From Lachnospiraceae bacterium (GTDB taxonomy: Bacteria; Bacillota; Clostridia; Lachnospirales; Lachnospiraceae): DNA of 40,496 nucleotides. The stretch lies in assembly GCA_021770755.1 (NCBI GenBank), contig JAETQI010000040.1:1-40496 (forward strand), read 5' to 3'. Position 1 is the first letter of the stretch. Each line of letters begins with the position of its first letter. Shown here piece by piece: positions 32,748-40,496 of the stretch. Under the pieces are notes generated by a model that saw only the letters and a list, made by a program, of their open reading frames with translations, was not told the DNA's origin and ran no database searches. The position numbers were made by a program, and so were the translations under genes.

Positions 32748-33593
32748 ATGGAGTTGGTCATACTTGGTTCTGGTGGTTGTGTCAGCACGCCGAGGGCATG
32801 CTGTAGCTGCCGTATATGCGCGCAGGCGCGTGAGAAAGGATTTCCGTATGCGAGGACAGGATGCAGCCTGTTTATTGAGGGCGCGGATATACTGATCGAC
32901 ACGCCGGAGGACATCAATACTGCGCTGAACAATGCTCGTATACAGAAAGTCGGGCATATCCTGTACAGTCATTGTGATCCCGACCACACGATGGGAATGC
33001 GCGTGATCGAACAGTTGAGGATGGACTGGCTTGCCGTTTCAGAGGGAAAGGCGCTGCAGGATCCGGTCGAGGTTGCCTCGCTGCCTGTGATTCTGGAAGA
33101 TATCAGAAAACTGAGTACAAAGTATGGTTCGGTCATGGGGTACTATGAGTCGAGAGGTCTTGTGCGCACAAGGGGAATCCGTGCTTTCGAGGTGAACGAT
33201 ATTCTGGTTGAACTGATTCCGGTGGATGCGCAGGAGCACGTGGCAGTGTTTGTGATCTCCTCCGATGGCAGAAAGGTGATCTACGCGCCCTGCGACGTAA
33301 AGCCCTTTCCGGCATCAGACAGATTTCGGGGCGCAGATGTGCTGATCATCGGCAATACGATCGTCGGCGACGTCCTGAAAGATGGATTTGTGCTGGAGGA
33401 AGGGAATCCGCTGAGAAAAGAACTGTTCACGCTGGATGAGATCAGCGGGATCAGAAGGCAGTATGGCATCAGTAAAGTCATCATCACGCACCTGGAGGAG
33501 GACTGGGGAAAGTCGTATGATGATTACAGGGCATTGGAGGAGGAACTGGATTCAATCTTTTTTGCATATGACGGGTTGAGGATACGGTTATGA
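32748..33593 (+). CDS. MBL-fold metallohydrolase, PhnP-like
   Basis: A 281-residue metallo-beta-lactamase-fold protein. It begins ELVILGSGGCVSTPRACCSC with a Cys-rich insertion, has LIDTPEDINTAL, and the metal motif reads SHCDPDHTMG, so the usual HxHxDH is HxDxDH with the second His replaced by Asp. Later ligands appear as VIYAPCDVKPF and VIITHLEED. PhnP-like members are phosphodiesterases; the altered site could change the metal or reaction. AAGGAGG precedes the start at 32748; an out-of-frame ATG at 32741 is not used. It overlaps the phosphatase gene by 4 bases (ATGA). Confidence 0.82.
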   Translation: MELVILGSGGCVSTPRACCSCRICAQAREKGFPYARTGCSLFIEGADILIDTPEDINTALNNARIQKVGHILYSHCDPDHTMGMRVIEQLRMDWLAVSEGKALQDPVEVASLPVILEDIRKLSTKYGSVMGYYESRGLVRTRGIRAFEVNDILVELIPVDAQEHVAVFVISSDGRKVIYAPCDVKPFPASDRFRGADVLIIGNTIVGDVLKDGFVLEEGNPLRKELFTLDEISGIRRQYGISKVIITHLEEDWGKSYDDYRALEEELDSIFFAYDGLRIRL

Positions 33594-34375
33594 TGATATA
33601 TAAGAATAATATGGAAACGGAAGGCGCATATGGAGCGTATAACGCTGATCGGCATGAATGGTCTGGCGCCGGAAAGCCGGGGAGTCTGCTGGAGACGACC
33701 TTGAACACGAGGGAATTGGGCGGGTACCGGACAAAAAGCGGCGCATGTACGGGCCGGGGAACGCTGATCCGGAGTGACATGCAAAAGGCTCCGAGTGAGA
33801 GGGATATCGCGTATTTATCAGAAAAACGCATCAGCACGATCATAGACATGCGCGGCAAAAAGGATGTGGCAGACGCGCCAAGCCCGTTTGCGAAGATGGA
33901 CGCTTTTCATTATTACAATATCCCGATCGAGGAGGGGAGCGGTATCCCGGAATCGGTGGAGGCAGTTCCGGGCAGTTACATGAAGATCGCCTCTTCGGCT
34001 AACATGGTCTGGGTTTACCGGCGGATCGCCCGCGCGCCGGAGGGGGTGCTTTTTCATTGTTCCGCCGGAAAAGACCGGACGGGTGTGGTGTCGGCAGTCC
34101 TGCTGTTGTTAGCAGGTGTGTGCGATGCGGACATCATTGAGAATTACATGCTGACGAAGATATGCAATCAGGAGCGGTTTGCGCTGCTGCATCAGAACTT
34201 TCCGGATATCGATATGAATATCGTGATACCGTGTGAGGCGTATATGACACGCTTCCTGGAATTATTCCGTGAGGCGTATGGCAGTGTGGAAGCATATCTG
34301 GAAACGATCGGCGTGTCGATGGAGGAGATGCTGCTGCTGCGGGAGAAATTGGGCTATCAGTCTACTGCGTTTTGA
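33590..34375 (+). CDS. tyrosine-specific protein phosphatase, dual-specificity type
   Basis: A 261-residue phosphatase of the PF13350 (Y_phosphatase3) type. The N-terminal NTRELGGYRTKSG is the family start motif and LFHCSAGKDRTGVVSAVLLL is the P-loop with catalytic Cys157 and Arg163. Family members remove phosphate from proteins or phosphoinositides. The ATG overlaps the MBL-fold gene's stop (ATGA), so both are co-translated and may act on related phosphoesters. The stop overlaps the end of the convergent permease gene by 14 bases. The first 30 residues are not conserved, so an internal start is possible. Confidence 0.88.
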   Translation: MMIYKNNMETEGAYGAYNADRHEWSGAGKPGSLLETTLNTRELGGYRTKSGACTGRGTLIRSDMQKAPSERDIAYLSEKRISTIIDMRGKKDVADAPSPFAKMDAFHYYNIPIEEGSGIPESVEAVPGSYMKIASSANMVWVYRRIARAPEGVLFHCSAGKDRTGVVSAVLLLLAGVCDADIIENYMLTKICNQERFALLHQNFPDIDMNIVIPCEAYMTRFLELFREAYGSVEAYLETIGVSMEEMLLLREKLGYQSTAF

Positions 34376-35900
34376 TGTCATGGCTCCGAATATACCAGAT
34401 ACTCAGGCTATAAAAAAGTATGATAAAAATCACAGCGCAACAGATGTATGCGGGCAGGTCCACTGTGAGGTTCGGATTGTTGGCGCGCATTCCCCTGCTC
34501 ATGAGCGAGTAGGGAAGGATATAATAGTGTCCGGCCGCGGTGGCGGCAAGTCCGGCGAATCCGCCGAGGAGCGCCATGCCGACAGGGATGGCGAAGCTTC
34601 GGATCACGAGCGACAGGAAGCACTGCACCGCGCACACAGCCGCACCGCCAAGGACGCCGCAGGCGAACCATTCGATCAGGTCGGGCGGAACGGGTTCGGA
34701 GAAACCGACATATAGGCCGCATATCACATAGAGGATACAGAGCCAGCCCAATGTGAGAAATGTGACAACGGAGCACACGGCGATCTTGTCAAATACAAGC
34801 CGCCAGACCGGGGTATTGACCAGTACCATATTCCAGTTCGAGCCACTGTGTTCCAGCCGCCACAGATAACTTGCGTAGACGCCGATGAGCGGCGGCATGA
34901 AAAAGAGGCAGAAGAACAGGGAGTGCTGCGTCCACAATGAAAACCAGGTGCTTTTCAGGAGCGCAAGGTTATTCAGATAGTTTGCTGTTCCGATCAGCGC
35001 AGAGATCAGCGGCAGTGTGAGGAAGGCGATCCAGATCGGCGTGCGCCGGATCTTTATCAGTTCGACGGGCAGGCGCGGGATTCTGACAGGCTTGTGGGAT
35101 TGGGAAGCGCTGTCAGGCCGCACGCGGTCCTTGTGCTGAAAATGATATCCGTCCGTATCCATCTTCTGAAAGACAAACCAGCCGCCGATCAGCAGCAGGA
35201 AAAACCACCCTGTGATAAAAAAGAGCACTCCGCTGTCCGGGCGTGTGTAATAAAAACCATTGATGCGGTTCCTTTCAGCGTCCATGGCGACAAACATTGC
35301 AGCGCCAAAGTGCCCCCATGGGACAAGGCATCTGAGTACAGGCCACTGCGGCACATACATCAGGAAAAGTCCTGCCATGCTGCCGCACAGCCCGGTGCAC
35401 AGGGCGGCTGCCTGGTTGGAAAAGATCAGGGAGATGATCATCTGCAGCAGGTAAAGATTGAAGGAGATCACAAAGGTCTGCACGAAAAACAGCCCGTATG
35501 CCCACAGATCCGGGTTTCCTGCGAAACCGATCGTATATCCCATTACCAGAAAAGCAGTCAGTTCCAGGATGGAAAAGATGAGGACTGCAAAGAATCCGTA
35601 CAGTACTTTGGTGATATAGATATCGAACCGGCTCTGCAGTGTCTCCAGCATTTTCCAGGTATTTCCCCTGTGCTCAAGGTCGATGATCCGGCTTGCAAAG
35701 ACGGCCATGGCTGTGGGAATCAGGATCGCATTCAGAAGCGGTACGTTAAACAGTGCCATCAGCCAGCCATATTCGAGAAAGCGCTCATCGTTCATGTTGC
35801 GCCCCGCCCACGCTGTGATGATCAGCAAAAGTGCCGCGGGGATCAGCCAGATGCCGCGTCTTCTGGTCTTTTTTAATTCCAGGGACAGATTGTGGATCAT
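34362..35900 (-). CDS. fused two-half ABC-2 permease (lantibiotic-immunity type)
   Basis: A 512-residue membrane protein made of two homologous halves, each with about six helices. The first begins LSLELKKTRRRGIW and has RIIDLEHRGNTWKMLE; the second (from about 280) begins LPVELIKIRRTPIW and has YLWRLEHSGSNWNMVL. Lantibiotic-immunity transporters normally use two separate permeases (MutE/MutG or LanE/LanG), so this is their fusion or an internal duplication. It would export or expel a peptide antibiotic with the ATPase encoded upstream. Its start overlaps the ATPase stop as ATGA. The two-component genes nearby probably regulate it. Confidence 0.85.
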   Translation of the reverse strand: MIHNLSLELKKTRRRGIWLIPAALLLIITAWAGRNMNDERFLEYGWLMALFNVPLLNAILIPTAMAVFASRIIDLEHRGNTWKMLETLQSRFDIYITKVLYGFFAVLIFSILELTAFLVMGYTIGFAGNPDLWAYGLFFVQTFVISFNLYLLQMIISLIFSNQAAALCTGLCGSMAGLFLMYVPQWPVLRCLVPWGHFGAAMFVAMDAERNRINGFYYTRPDSGVLFFITGWFFLLLIGGWFVFQKMDTDGYHFQHKDRVRPDSASQSHKPVRIPRLPVELIKIRRTPIWIAFLTLPLISALIGTANYLNNLALLKSTWFSLWTQHSLFFCLFFMPPLIGVYASYLWRLEHSGSNWNMVLVNTPVWRLVFDKIAVCSVVTFLTLGWLCILYVICGLYVGFSEPVPPDLIEWFACGVLGGAAVCAVQCFLSLVIRSFAIPVGMALLGGFAGLAATAAGHYYILPYSLMSRGMRANNPNLTVDLPAYICCAVIFIILFYSLSIWYIRSHDIKTQ

Positions 35901-36625
35901 AGACGCTCACCGCCTTCCGTCATTTTGAGAAACGCGTCTTCCAGATTTTCGCCTCTGGATTCGAGCGCTGCCAGTGTATCCTGAAAAATGAGTCTGCCGT
36001 GGTTGATGATCCCGACCATGTCCGCCATCTGTTCCATCTCGCTCAGAAGATGGCTCGACACGATGACTGTCATCTGGCGAATGACCGGCAGTTCCCGGAT
36101 AAACTCGCGGATCTCCTGGATCCCTGCCGGATCGAGACCGTTTGTCGGCTCGTCGAGTATCAGCACGCGCGGATTCCCGAGCAGCGCCATTGCGATGCCG
36201 AGGCGCTGCTTCATGCCAAGGGAGTACTGGCGGACTTTTTTGTCCCGCTGTTCATAGAGGCGCACGGTCTGAAGAACCTGCGTGATCTCGCTGGCGGGTA
36301 CTTTTTTCAGCTTTGCGATGATCTGGAGATTTTCCAGTCCGGTGAGGTGTCCGTAATAGCTGGGGCTCTCGATCAGGCTTCCTGTGTGCTTTAGTATGGA
36401 GAGCCTGTTTTTTTCTGTCATTTTCTGCCCGAAGAAAGTGATCGTGCCTGCAGTGGGCTTTAGCAGTCCGAGCAGCAGTTTCAGCGTCGTGGTCTTACCT
36501 GCGCCGTTTGGACCAAGAAATCCGTAGACACAGCCTTCCGGGACGCGCAGGTCAATGTGGTTTACGCGCATCTGGCTGCCGGTGCCTTTGGTCAGGCCGT
36601 TGGTTTCGATGATGTTTGTGTTCAT
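35897..36625 (-). CDS. ABC transporter ATP-binding protein, LanF/BcrA-like
   Basis: A 242-residue ATPase with Walker A FLGPNGAGKTTTL, signature QYSLGMKQRLGI, Walker B VLILDEPTNGLDP and switch His in VIVSSHLLSEME. It belongs to the bacitracin/lantibiotic self-protection subgroup (BcrA, LanF). It energises the fused permease, whose start overlaps its stop. GGAGGATCTCT precedes the ATG on this strand. A 21-base repeat also found before the two-component genes lies 67-87 bases upstream, a candidate response-regulator site. Confidence 0.93.
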   Translation of the reverse strand: MNTNIIETNGLTKGTGSQMRVNHIDLRVPEGCVYGFLGPNGAGKTTTLKLLLGLLKPTAGTITFFGQKMTEKNRLSILKHTGSLIESPSYYGHLTGLENLQIIAKLKKVPASEITQVLQTVRLYEQRDKKVRQYSLGMKQRLGIAMALLGNPRVLILDEPTNGLDPAGIQEIREFIRELPVIRQMTVIVSSHLLSEMEQMADMVGIINHGRLIFQDTLAALESRGENLEDAFLKMTEGGERL

Positions 36626-36691
36626 AGAGATCCTCCTTATTGTTTTGTCTATGTGATAAGGATAGGAGGATTTGTTTAAGGGAGTATGAGG

Positions 36692-36712
36692 ATTACCTTA
36701 TATTTACTTTAA
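36692..36712. promoter_or_regulatory. 21-base repeat upstream of ABC operon (copy A)
   Basis: The stretch ATTACCTTATATTTACTT plus TAA is identical at 37603-37623. Copy A is 67-87 bases upstream of the ATPase start, where a regulator would bind. Relative to the leftward operon it is in the opposite orientation to copy B. Confidence 0.6.
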
Positions 36713-36793
36713 ATTTTCTGGTGACTGGGGAAGTCTCAATAGATTGAGCTGGAGATTGAGCTGGTCTGTTCAGGATCAGATTAGCTCCCACCC

Positions 36794-37066
36794 TTACATA
36801 CCAAATAAATCAGCATGGGTGCCAGTTCGGTCTAATCTTAATTCATTGCCAATTTGTTTATAAATTAGCAACCAGTCTGGGGCAATGTGACATTCCCTAT
36901 ATCCAGAATAATTCCCGGTCAGATTGTGGTCTTGATTCTTTTCTGGGAGTGGGGCGGGAGTCCGCAACGTGTCGATAGCCTGTTGGAGTAGTGGCATTTT
37001 ATACCCACGCTTCACGCATAACTTAAAATCTTTCTTGAACTTTGTGGAGTATCTGACATCAAGCAT
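36794..37066 (-). CDS. yafQ: YafQ-like RelE-family mRNA interferase toxin
   Basis: A 90-residue toxin. YSTKFKKDFKLCVKRGYKM, DHNLTGNYSGYRECHIAPDW and LRLDRTGTHADLF match YafQ, including the His/Asp residues used for ribosome-dependent mRNA cleavage (DH, ECHI, PDW, THADLF). The start lies 3 bases after the antitoxin stop, with GAGGAATAACC as ribosome site, so the pair is coupled. Expression would halt translation when the labile antitoxin is degraded. It sits between the ABC transporter and its probable two-component regulators. Confidence 0.88.
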   Translation of the reverse strand: MLDVRYSTKFKKDFKLCVKRGYKMPLLQQAIDTLRTPAPLPEKNQDHNLTGNYSGYRECHIAPDWLLIYKQIGNELRLDRTGTHADLFGM

Positions 37067-37069
37067 TGG

Positions 37070-37279
37070 TTATTCCTCCATCAGTTCAGCAAACAAAGCT
37101 TCTGTGCTGCCGGTAAATAAAGTACCGCCGCCGTTTTCCAGTTCTTCTATAGAGGCTATGGTTTCTGCATTGGGAATCTCATCTGGTATAGAGGCTCCCT
37201 GTAAATATGAAATTACATAATACATTCTGTTCTCGGGGATCTGGTCAATCAGGTTCTTGGCAAATTCACGATTGCTCAT
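37070..37279 (-). CDS. DinJ/RelB-like antitoxin
   Basis: A 69-residue protein starting at 37279 (MSNREFAKNLIDQIPEN), with AAGGAAG 11 bases upstream. The N-terminal part looks like a short helical DNA-binding or dimer segment, and the C-terminal IPNAETIASIEELENGGGTL and FTGSTEALFAELMEE resembles the toxin-wrapping tail of antitoxins paired with YafQ. The upstream extension to 37372 lacks a ribosome site. It should neutralise the toxin and repress its own promoter. The family call rests mainly on the paired toxin. Confidence 0.78.
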   Translation of the reverse strand: MSNREFAKNLIDQIPENRMYYVISYLQGASIPDEIPNAETIASIEELENGGGTLFTGSTEALFAELMEE

Positions 37280-37602
37280 AATAATTACACTTCCTTTCAA
37301 AGTTATTGTATGTGGTTTGGTGCAACATATCCGGTTTCGTAATTTTACTGGATCTGATCTGCTCTCGAACAAATCTTCACTTTATATCTGCGGTATCGTT
37401 CTGGTGCAGGGGCAACTATTTGGTTGTGTCCTCTGGTGTGGGTAAGTTTTGGGGCGGTTCATCTTCTAATCCTTTTTATATTTTCAGCTACTGTCATATT
37501 CTTACCTCTTATACATTTTACCATATTGCAATCAAAATAAACAGTAGCAAATGAAAAGGAAACGACTGCGGAAAGTCAGGAAAATAGTGAATGCTTGTAT
37601 TC
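37280..37602. other. intergenic region upstream of antitoxin and two-component genes
   Basis: No gene is seen. Short frames here (for example 37306-37554) lack ribosome sites and known motifs. The region should contain the leftward toxin-antitoxin promoter, but no clear -35/-10 pair was found. Confidence 0.5.
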
Positions 37603-37668
37603 ATTACCTTATATTTACTTTAATATTCACAACAAAATCTGCACTTCCGATCCAATATCAGTTATAAT
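37603..37668 (+). promoter_or_regulatory. promoter region of two-component operon with 21-base repeat (copy B)
   Basis: Copy B of the 21-base repeat (37603-37623) lies 40-60 bases before a good -10 box TATAAT (37663-37668). The -35 position (TGCACT, 37640-37645) is poor, which fits an activator-dependent promoter. The response-regulator start is about 72 bases after the -10. Confidence 0.55.
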
Positions 37669-37739
37669 ATCTGTGGCAGATATTTTGATTTTGGAATGCG
37701 AAGGATGCAATAGTGAAACGAAAAGGCAGGAGGATGAAG

Positions 37740-38435
37740 ATGAAGTTATACGAGTGCAGGATCTTACTGGTGGATGATGAGGCCGCGCTTCTGGATATGG
37801 TTGGGAATCTGTTGAAAAAGGAAGGGTATCAGCACATAGACATGGCTGCGGACTGCAGCAGTGCGGTGAGGCTGACGATGGAAAATGAGTATCAGCTTGC
37901 GGTTCTGGATGTGATGCTGCCTGACGGGGACGGCTTTGCGCTGTTTGAGCAGATCAGGCGGATCAGGGGGAGCAGGCTTCCGGTGATCTTTCTGTCGGCG
38001 AGGGATGAGGATCAGGCGAGGCTGCGGGGGCTTGGGCTCGGTGCGGACGATTACGTCACGAAGCCTTTTTTGCCGGAGGAACTGATGCTGCGGGTGCGGG
38101 CGGTACTCAAGAGAACGTACCATGTCGATGATGCGGCGGGGACGGACAGGATCGGGAAAGCACTGGTCGACTGGGGAGCGGGGACGATCCGCGTGAACGG
38201 TGAGGACGACGCGCTCACGGCAAAGGAGTATGTTCTGTTAAAGAAGCTGTGTGAAAACAGGGGGCGGATCCTCTCGATCAATATCCTGTGCGATACATTA
38301 TGGCCTGACGGAAGTTACGGGTACGAAAATTCGCTTATGGTGCATATCAGGCATCTGCGGGAAAAACTGGAGGACAATCCGTCCAGGCCGGAGCATCTGC
38401 TGACTGTCAGGGGGTTGGGATACAAGATCATATGA
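37740..38435 (+). CDS. OmpR family response regulator
   Basis: A 231-residue regulator: receiver domain with acidic pocket LLVDDEAA (Asp12, Asp13), phosphoacceptor Asp57 in LAVLDVMLPDGD and Lys in YVTKPFLPEE, then a winged helix ending MVHIRHLREKLEDNP and VRGLGYKI. The start at 37740 (MKLYECRILLVDDE) fits GGCAGGAGG at 37726-37733. The histidine kinase gene overlaps its stop by 4 bases. It probably controls the ABC transporter to the left, as LanR/BceR regulators do; the shared 21-base repeat before both operons supports this. Confidence 0.93.
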   Translation: MKLYECRILLVDDEAALLDMVGNLLKKEGYQHIDMAADCSSAVRLTMENEYQLAVLDVMLPDGDGFALFEQIRRIRGSRLPVIFLSARDEDQARLRGLGLGADDYVTKPFLPEELMLRVRAVLKRTYHVDDAAGTDRIGKALVDWGAGTIRVNGEDDALTAKEYVLLKKLCENRGRILSINILCDTLWPDGSYGYENSLMVHIRHLREKLEDNPSRPEHLLTVRGLGYKII

Positions 38436-39715
38436 AAAAAGTGGAAAATTTTATCAAGATCGTTGTCTGGACAAACATCATGATCGCTGTGATGCTGGTC
38501 GTGGATCTTCTCGTCATGACTTATTTTGGTGTGAGATCCGATGCGGGGCTGGCAAGATTTTCCGCGGCGGACCTTTCCGGTGAGATCGGCAGGACTGCCA
38601 ATGAAAATGGAGAGATCTGTTACAGCATGTCGCGGCAGGGCACGGACAGGATCGATGATTTTCATGGATTTGCCTTTATTCTGGACGACGCGGGAGATGT
38701 GGTGTGGAGTTATCAGTTGCCGGACGACGTCCCCAGACATTTTACGGTGAGGGATATCGTACAGTTTTCGAGATATTATCTGAATGATTATCCGGTCTAC
38801 TCGCACATAATGGAAGAGGCGGTTCTGGTGGCGGGAATGCCCAGACAGACTGTCTGGAAATATCATCTGTCTTTTCAGATCAGTACGGTGGAGACGTTCT
38901 TTGCGCTGATCCCGATCCTGCTGATCGTGAATATCGTCGTGTTGCTGATCGGGCCGTTTCTGATCATAAGGCACGATGCACATCGGCGCGAGAAGCAGAG
39001 GACATCGTGGATTGCGGGGGTATCGCACGATATCCGCACGCCGCTGTCACTGGTGCTCGGCTATGCAGATGAACTGCTGCATTCTGCCCGATATGGTTTT
39101 GAAGGCCTGGAGGGGGAAACGATGGCAGCGCATGTTGAGAAGAAGGCACAGATGATCGAGCAGCAGGCACTGCGCATCAGGACGCTGGTCACGAACCTGA
39201 ACACTTCCAACAAGCTCACGTACGGAATGGGCGTCTGGCGCCGGGAGAAGGTGCTGCTGCCTGCGCTGCTCAGGGAGTCCGTCTGTGGAATGATCAACAG
39301 GGGCATTGATGAAAAATGTGACATCAGTGTCCTTATTTCGGAAGCATTGGAGCAGTTTTATGTTGAGGGAGACAGGGAGCTGGTCATGCGGCTGGTCGAG
39401 AATCTGATCAACAATGCGATAAACCACAATCCGCAGGGCTGTGAGATCACAGTAAACCTGACGAACAGGAGTCTGTGGATCTTCAAAAGGGTCATACTGG
39501 AAATATCAGATAACGGCTGCGGTGTCAGCAGGGAGCAGCTTCGGTATTTCAGAAGTTCCATGAAGCTGGAAAAACTGCCGGAGCATGGACTCGGTATCCG
39601 TCTTGTGCGCCAGATCGCGCTGTTTCATCGCTGGCGGCTGCAGTTTCTGAATGATGAGCAGGGGGGATTCGTCTGCCGGATCTATCTGAGATCTCCCCGC
39701 AGATTCCGGAAATGA
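38432..39715 (+). CDS. HisKA sensor histidine kinase
   Basis: A 427-residue membrane kinase. Helix 1 (about 10-32), an outside sensor region of about 120 residues, helix 2 (about 155-180), then the H-box AGVSHDIRTPLS with phospho-accepting His199, N-box LVENLINNAINHNP and G1 box EISDNGCGV. The short 'D-I-R-T-P' form is seen in antibiotic-peptide sensors. The sensor domain is larger than in BceS-type intramembrane kinases, so it may bind its ligand directly. It overlaps the regulator's stop (ATGA). It converges with the Uma2 gene 7 bases away. Confidence 0.93.
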   Translation: MKKVENFIKIVVWTNIMIAVMLVVDLLVMTYFGVRSDAGLARFSAADLSGEIGRTANENGEICYSMSRQGTDRIDDFHGFAFILDDAGDVVWSYQLPDDVPRHFTVRDIVQFSRYYLNDYPVYSHIMEEAVLVAGMPRQTVWKYHLSFQISTVETFFALIPILLIVNIVVLLIGPFLIIRHDAHRREKQRTSWIAGVSHDIRTPLSLVLGYADELLHSARYGFEGLEGETMAAHVEKKAQMIEQQALRIRTLVTNLNTSNKLTYGMGVWRREKVLLPALLRESVCGMINRGIDEKCDISVLISEALEQFYVEGDRELVMRLVENLINNAINHNPQGCEITVNLTNRSLWIFKRVILEISDNGCGVSREQLRYFRSSMKLEKLPEHGLGIRLVRQIALFHRWRLQFLNDEQGGFVCRIYLRSPRRFRK

Positions 39716-39722
39716 ATTCTCC

Positions 39723-40268
39723 TTAGAAGTCAAATGAAGAAAAATCGATGGACAGGTCCTTGTATAGATTGACCGGAATGGTATCTTCAAAGGTATACTG
39801 TCTGACCTTAACGTTTTCTTCAAAGAAGTACACGAGAACTGTTCGCTGCTGCGGATCGACGATCCAGTACTCACGTACGCCTGCATCAAGATACAGATTT
39901 AGTTTTTTGACGTAGTCGTGTCCGGGATTGCCTGGGGAAATGATCTCAACGATCCAGTCAGGCGCACCCGTGCAGCCCCTGTCTGTCAGCTTGTCTCTGT
40001 CACAGATGACGCTGATATCCGGTTCCACGATCGTCTTGCTGTCGTCAAAAAGTTTGACAGCAAATGGGGCAGCATAGACATCACAGGAACCGTGTCTGTC
40101 GTCAATATAGTTTCCAATGATCCGATAGATCGTTCCGGATATTTTCTGATGGAGACGGCTTGGTGCAGCCATATCATAAAACTGTCCGTCGATCAGTTCT
40201 GCCCGTATATTTTCCGGCAGGTTGTAATAGTCGTTTTCCGTATGAGATTTCAGTGCTTTTGCGTCCAT
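39723..40268 (-). CDS. Uma2 family endonuclease-like protein (DUF820)
   Basis: A 181-residue PD-(D/E)XK-fold protein of the Uma2 family. Motifs include ELIDGQFYDMAAPSRLHQKI, VEPDISVICD (metal Asp), PDWIVEIISPGNPGHDYVKK (E-x-I with downstream Lys) and YWIVDPQQRTVLVYF. The family is expanded in cyanobacteria and some Firmicutes; its biological role is unknown. ACGGAGG 8 bases upstream supports the ATG at 40268. It is a single gene, facing the histidine kinase. Confidence 0.9.
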   Translation of the reverse strand: MDAKALKSHTENDYYNLPENIRAELIDGQFYDMAAPSRLHQKISGTIYRIIGNYIDDRHGSCDVYAAPFAVKLFDDSKTIVEPDISVICDRDKLTDRGCTGAPDWIVEIISPGNPGHDYVKKLNLYLDAGVREYWIVDPQQRTVLVYFFEENVKVRQYTFEDTIPVNLYKDLSIDFSSFDF

Positions 40269-40370
40269 GGCAGTGCCTCCGTTTCTGTTATATAGACTTA
40301 TTTTATCATAGATATCCCGAATGTAAAACCCTAAAAGGATTGATTTTAAATAGGACAGGAGTGCTGGTTA

Positions 40371-40496
40371 CTGTTCACATAGGACTTAGCATTTACTGCT
40401 AAGTCCGTACGAAAACGTACATATAGCGAGTAAAAATCCATTTGCGAAGCAAATTTTGCATGGATTTTTACCTGTTACTGGGAACGGAGTGAACAG
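40371..40496. repeat. multi-hairpin palindromic element, cut by window end
   Basis: Three perfect hairpins in a row: GGACTTAGCA/TGCTAAGTCC (40382-40406), GTACG/CGTAC (40407-40420), and GTAAAAATCCA/TGGATTTTTAC (40430-40471) with inner TTTGC/GCAAA. Outer arms CTGTTCAC (40371-40378) and GTGAACAG (40489-40496) enclose them all. It looks like a MITE-like or RNA-structured repeat that probably continues past the end. Confidence 0.7.

Noticed and set aside
35094-35876. 260-residue plus-strand open frame
   Set aside because: It is antisense to the fused permease, with no ribosome site or known motif.

Overview
The window looks like chromosomal DNA of an anaerobic gut Firmicute, most likely a Lachnospiraceae-type Clostridium. 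The evidence is Gram-positive Shine-Dalgarno sites (AGGAGG), an oxygen-sensitive 2-hydroxyacyl dehydratase with its ATP-driven activator, a BlaR1/M56 receptor, a YtrA-type GntR-ABC operon, a lantibiotic-immunity-like ABC transporter with a two-component system, and a DUF1062 protein. No rRNA, tRNA, CRISPR array or prophage was seen. The species cannot be named from sequence alone.

Region 1 (1-7446, + strand): the tail of an ILEI-like protein, then a tightly packed operon. It encodes an FkbH-like glyceryl-ACP synthase, an acyl carrier protein, a GcvH-like lipoyl carrier, dihydrolipoamide dehydrogenase (frameshifted at a run of nine G), lipoate ligase, two 2-hydroxyacyl-CoA-dehydratase-type subunits and their ATPase activator. 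I know of no characterised pathway with this gene set. The simplest reading is a carrier-bound C3 pathway: glycerate is loaded on ACP and then processed by radical dehydration or reduction, with a dedicated lipoyl dithiol system.

Region 2 (7745-18081, + strand, visibly AT-richer): a surface-glycan cluster. It has two COG5610 HAD-like proteins, a polysialyltransferase-like glycosyltransferase, a DRE-TIM aldolase fusion, a HAD phosphatase, a KdsB-like and a NeuA-like cytidylyltransferase, and a membrane acyltransferase. Runs of 10 and 13 G in two of these genes, together with the run of 9 in region 1, look like phase-variable contingency tracts.

Region 3 (18168-34375): mixed housekeeping and accessory genes. 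These are an AAA ATPase/nuclease, an aspartate aminotransferase-like enzyme, a MATE exporter, an orphan BlaR1, a GntR-ABC operon, acetyltransferases, a MerR regulator with a small membrane protein, DUF1062, a lipoprotein, a decayed hydrolase locus, an MBL-fold protein and a tyrosine phosphatase.

Region 4 (34362-40496): a fused ABC-2 permease and its ATPase (- strand), a DinJ/YafQ-like toxin-antitoxin pair, an OmpR/HisKA two-component system (+ strand), a Uma2 protein and a multi-hairpin palindromic element cut by the window edge. A family of two-hairpin repeats recurs at about 7.5, 21.3 and 31.2 kb, with base changes that preserve pairing.
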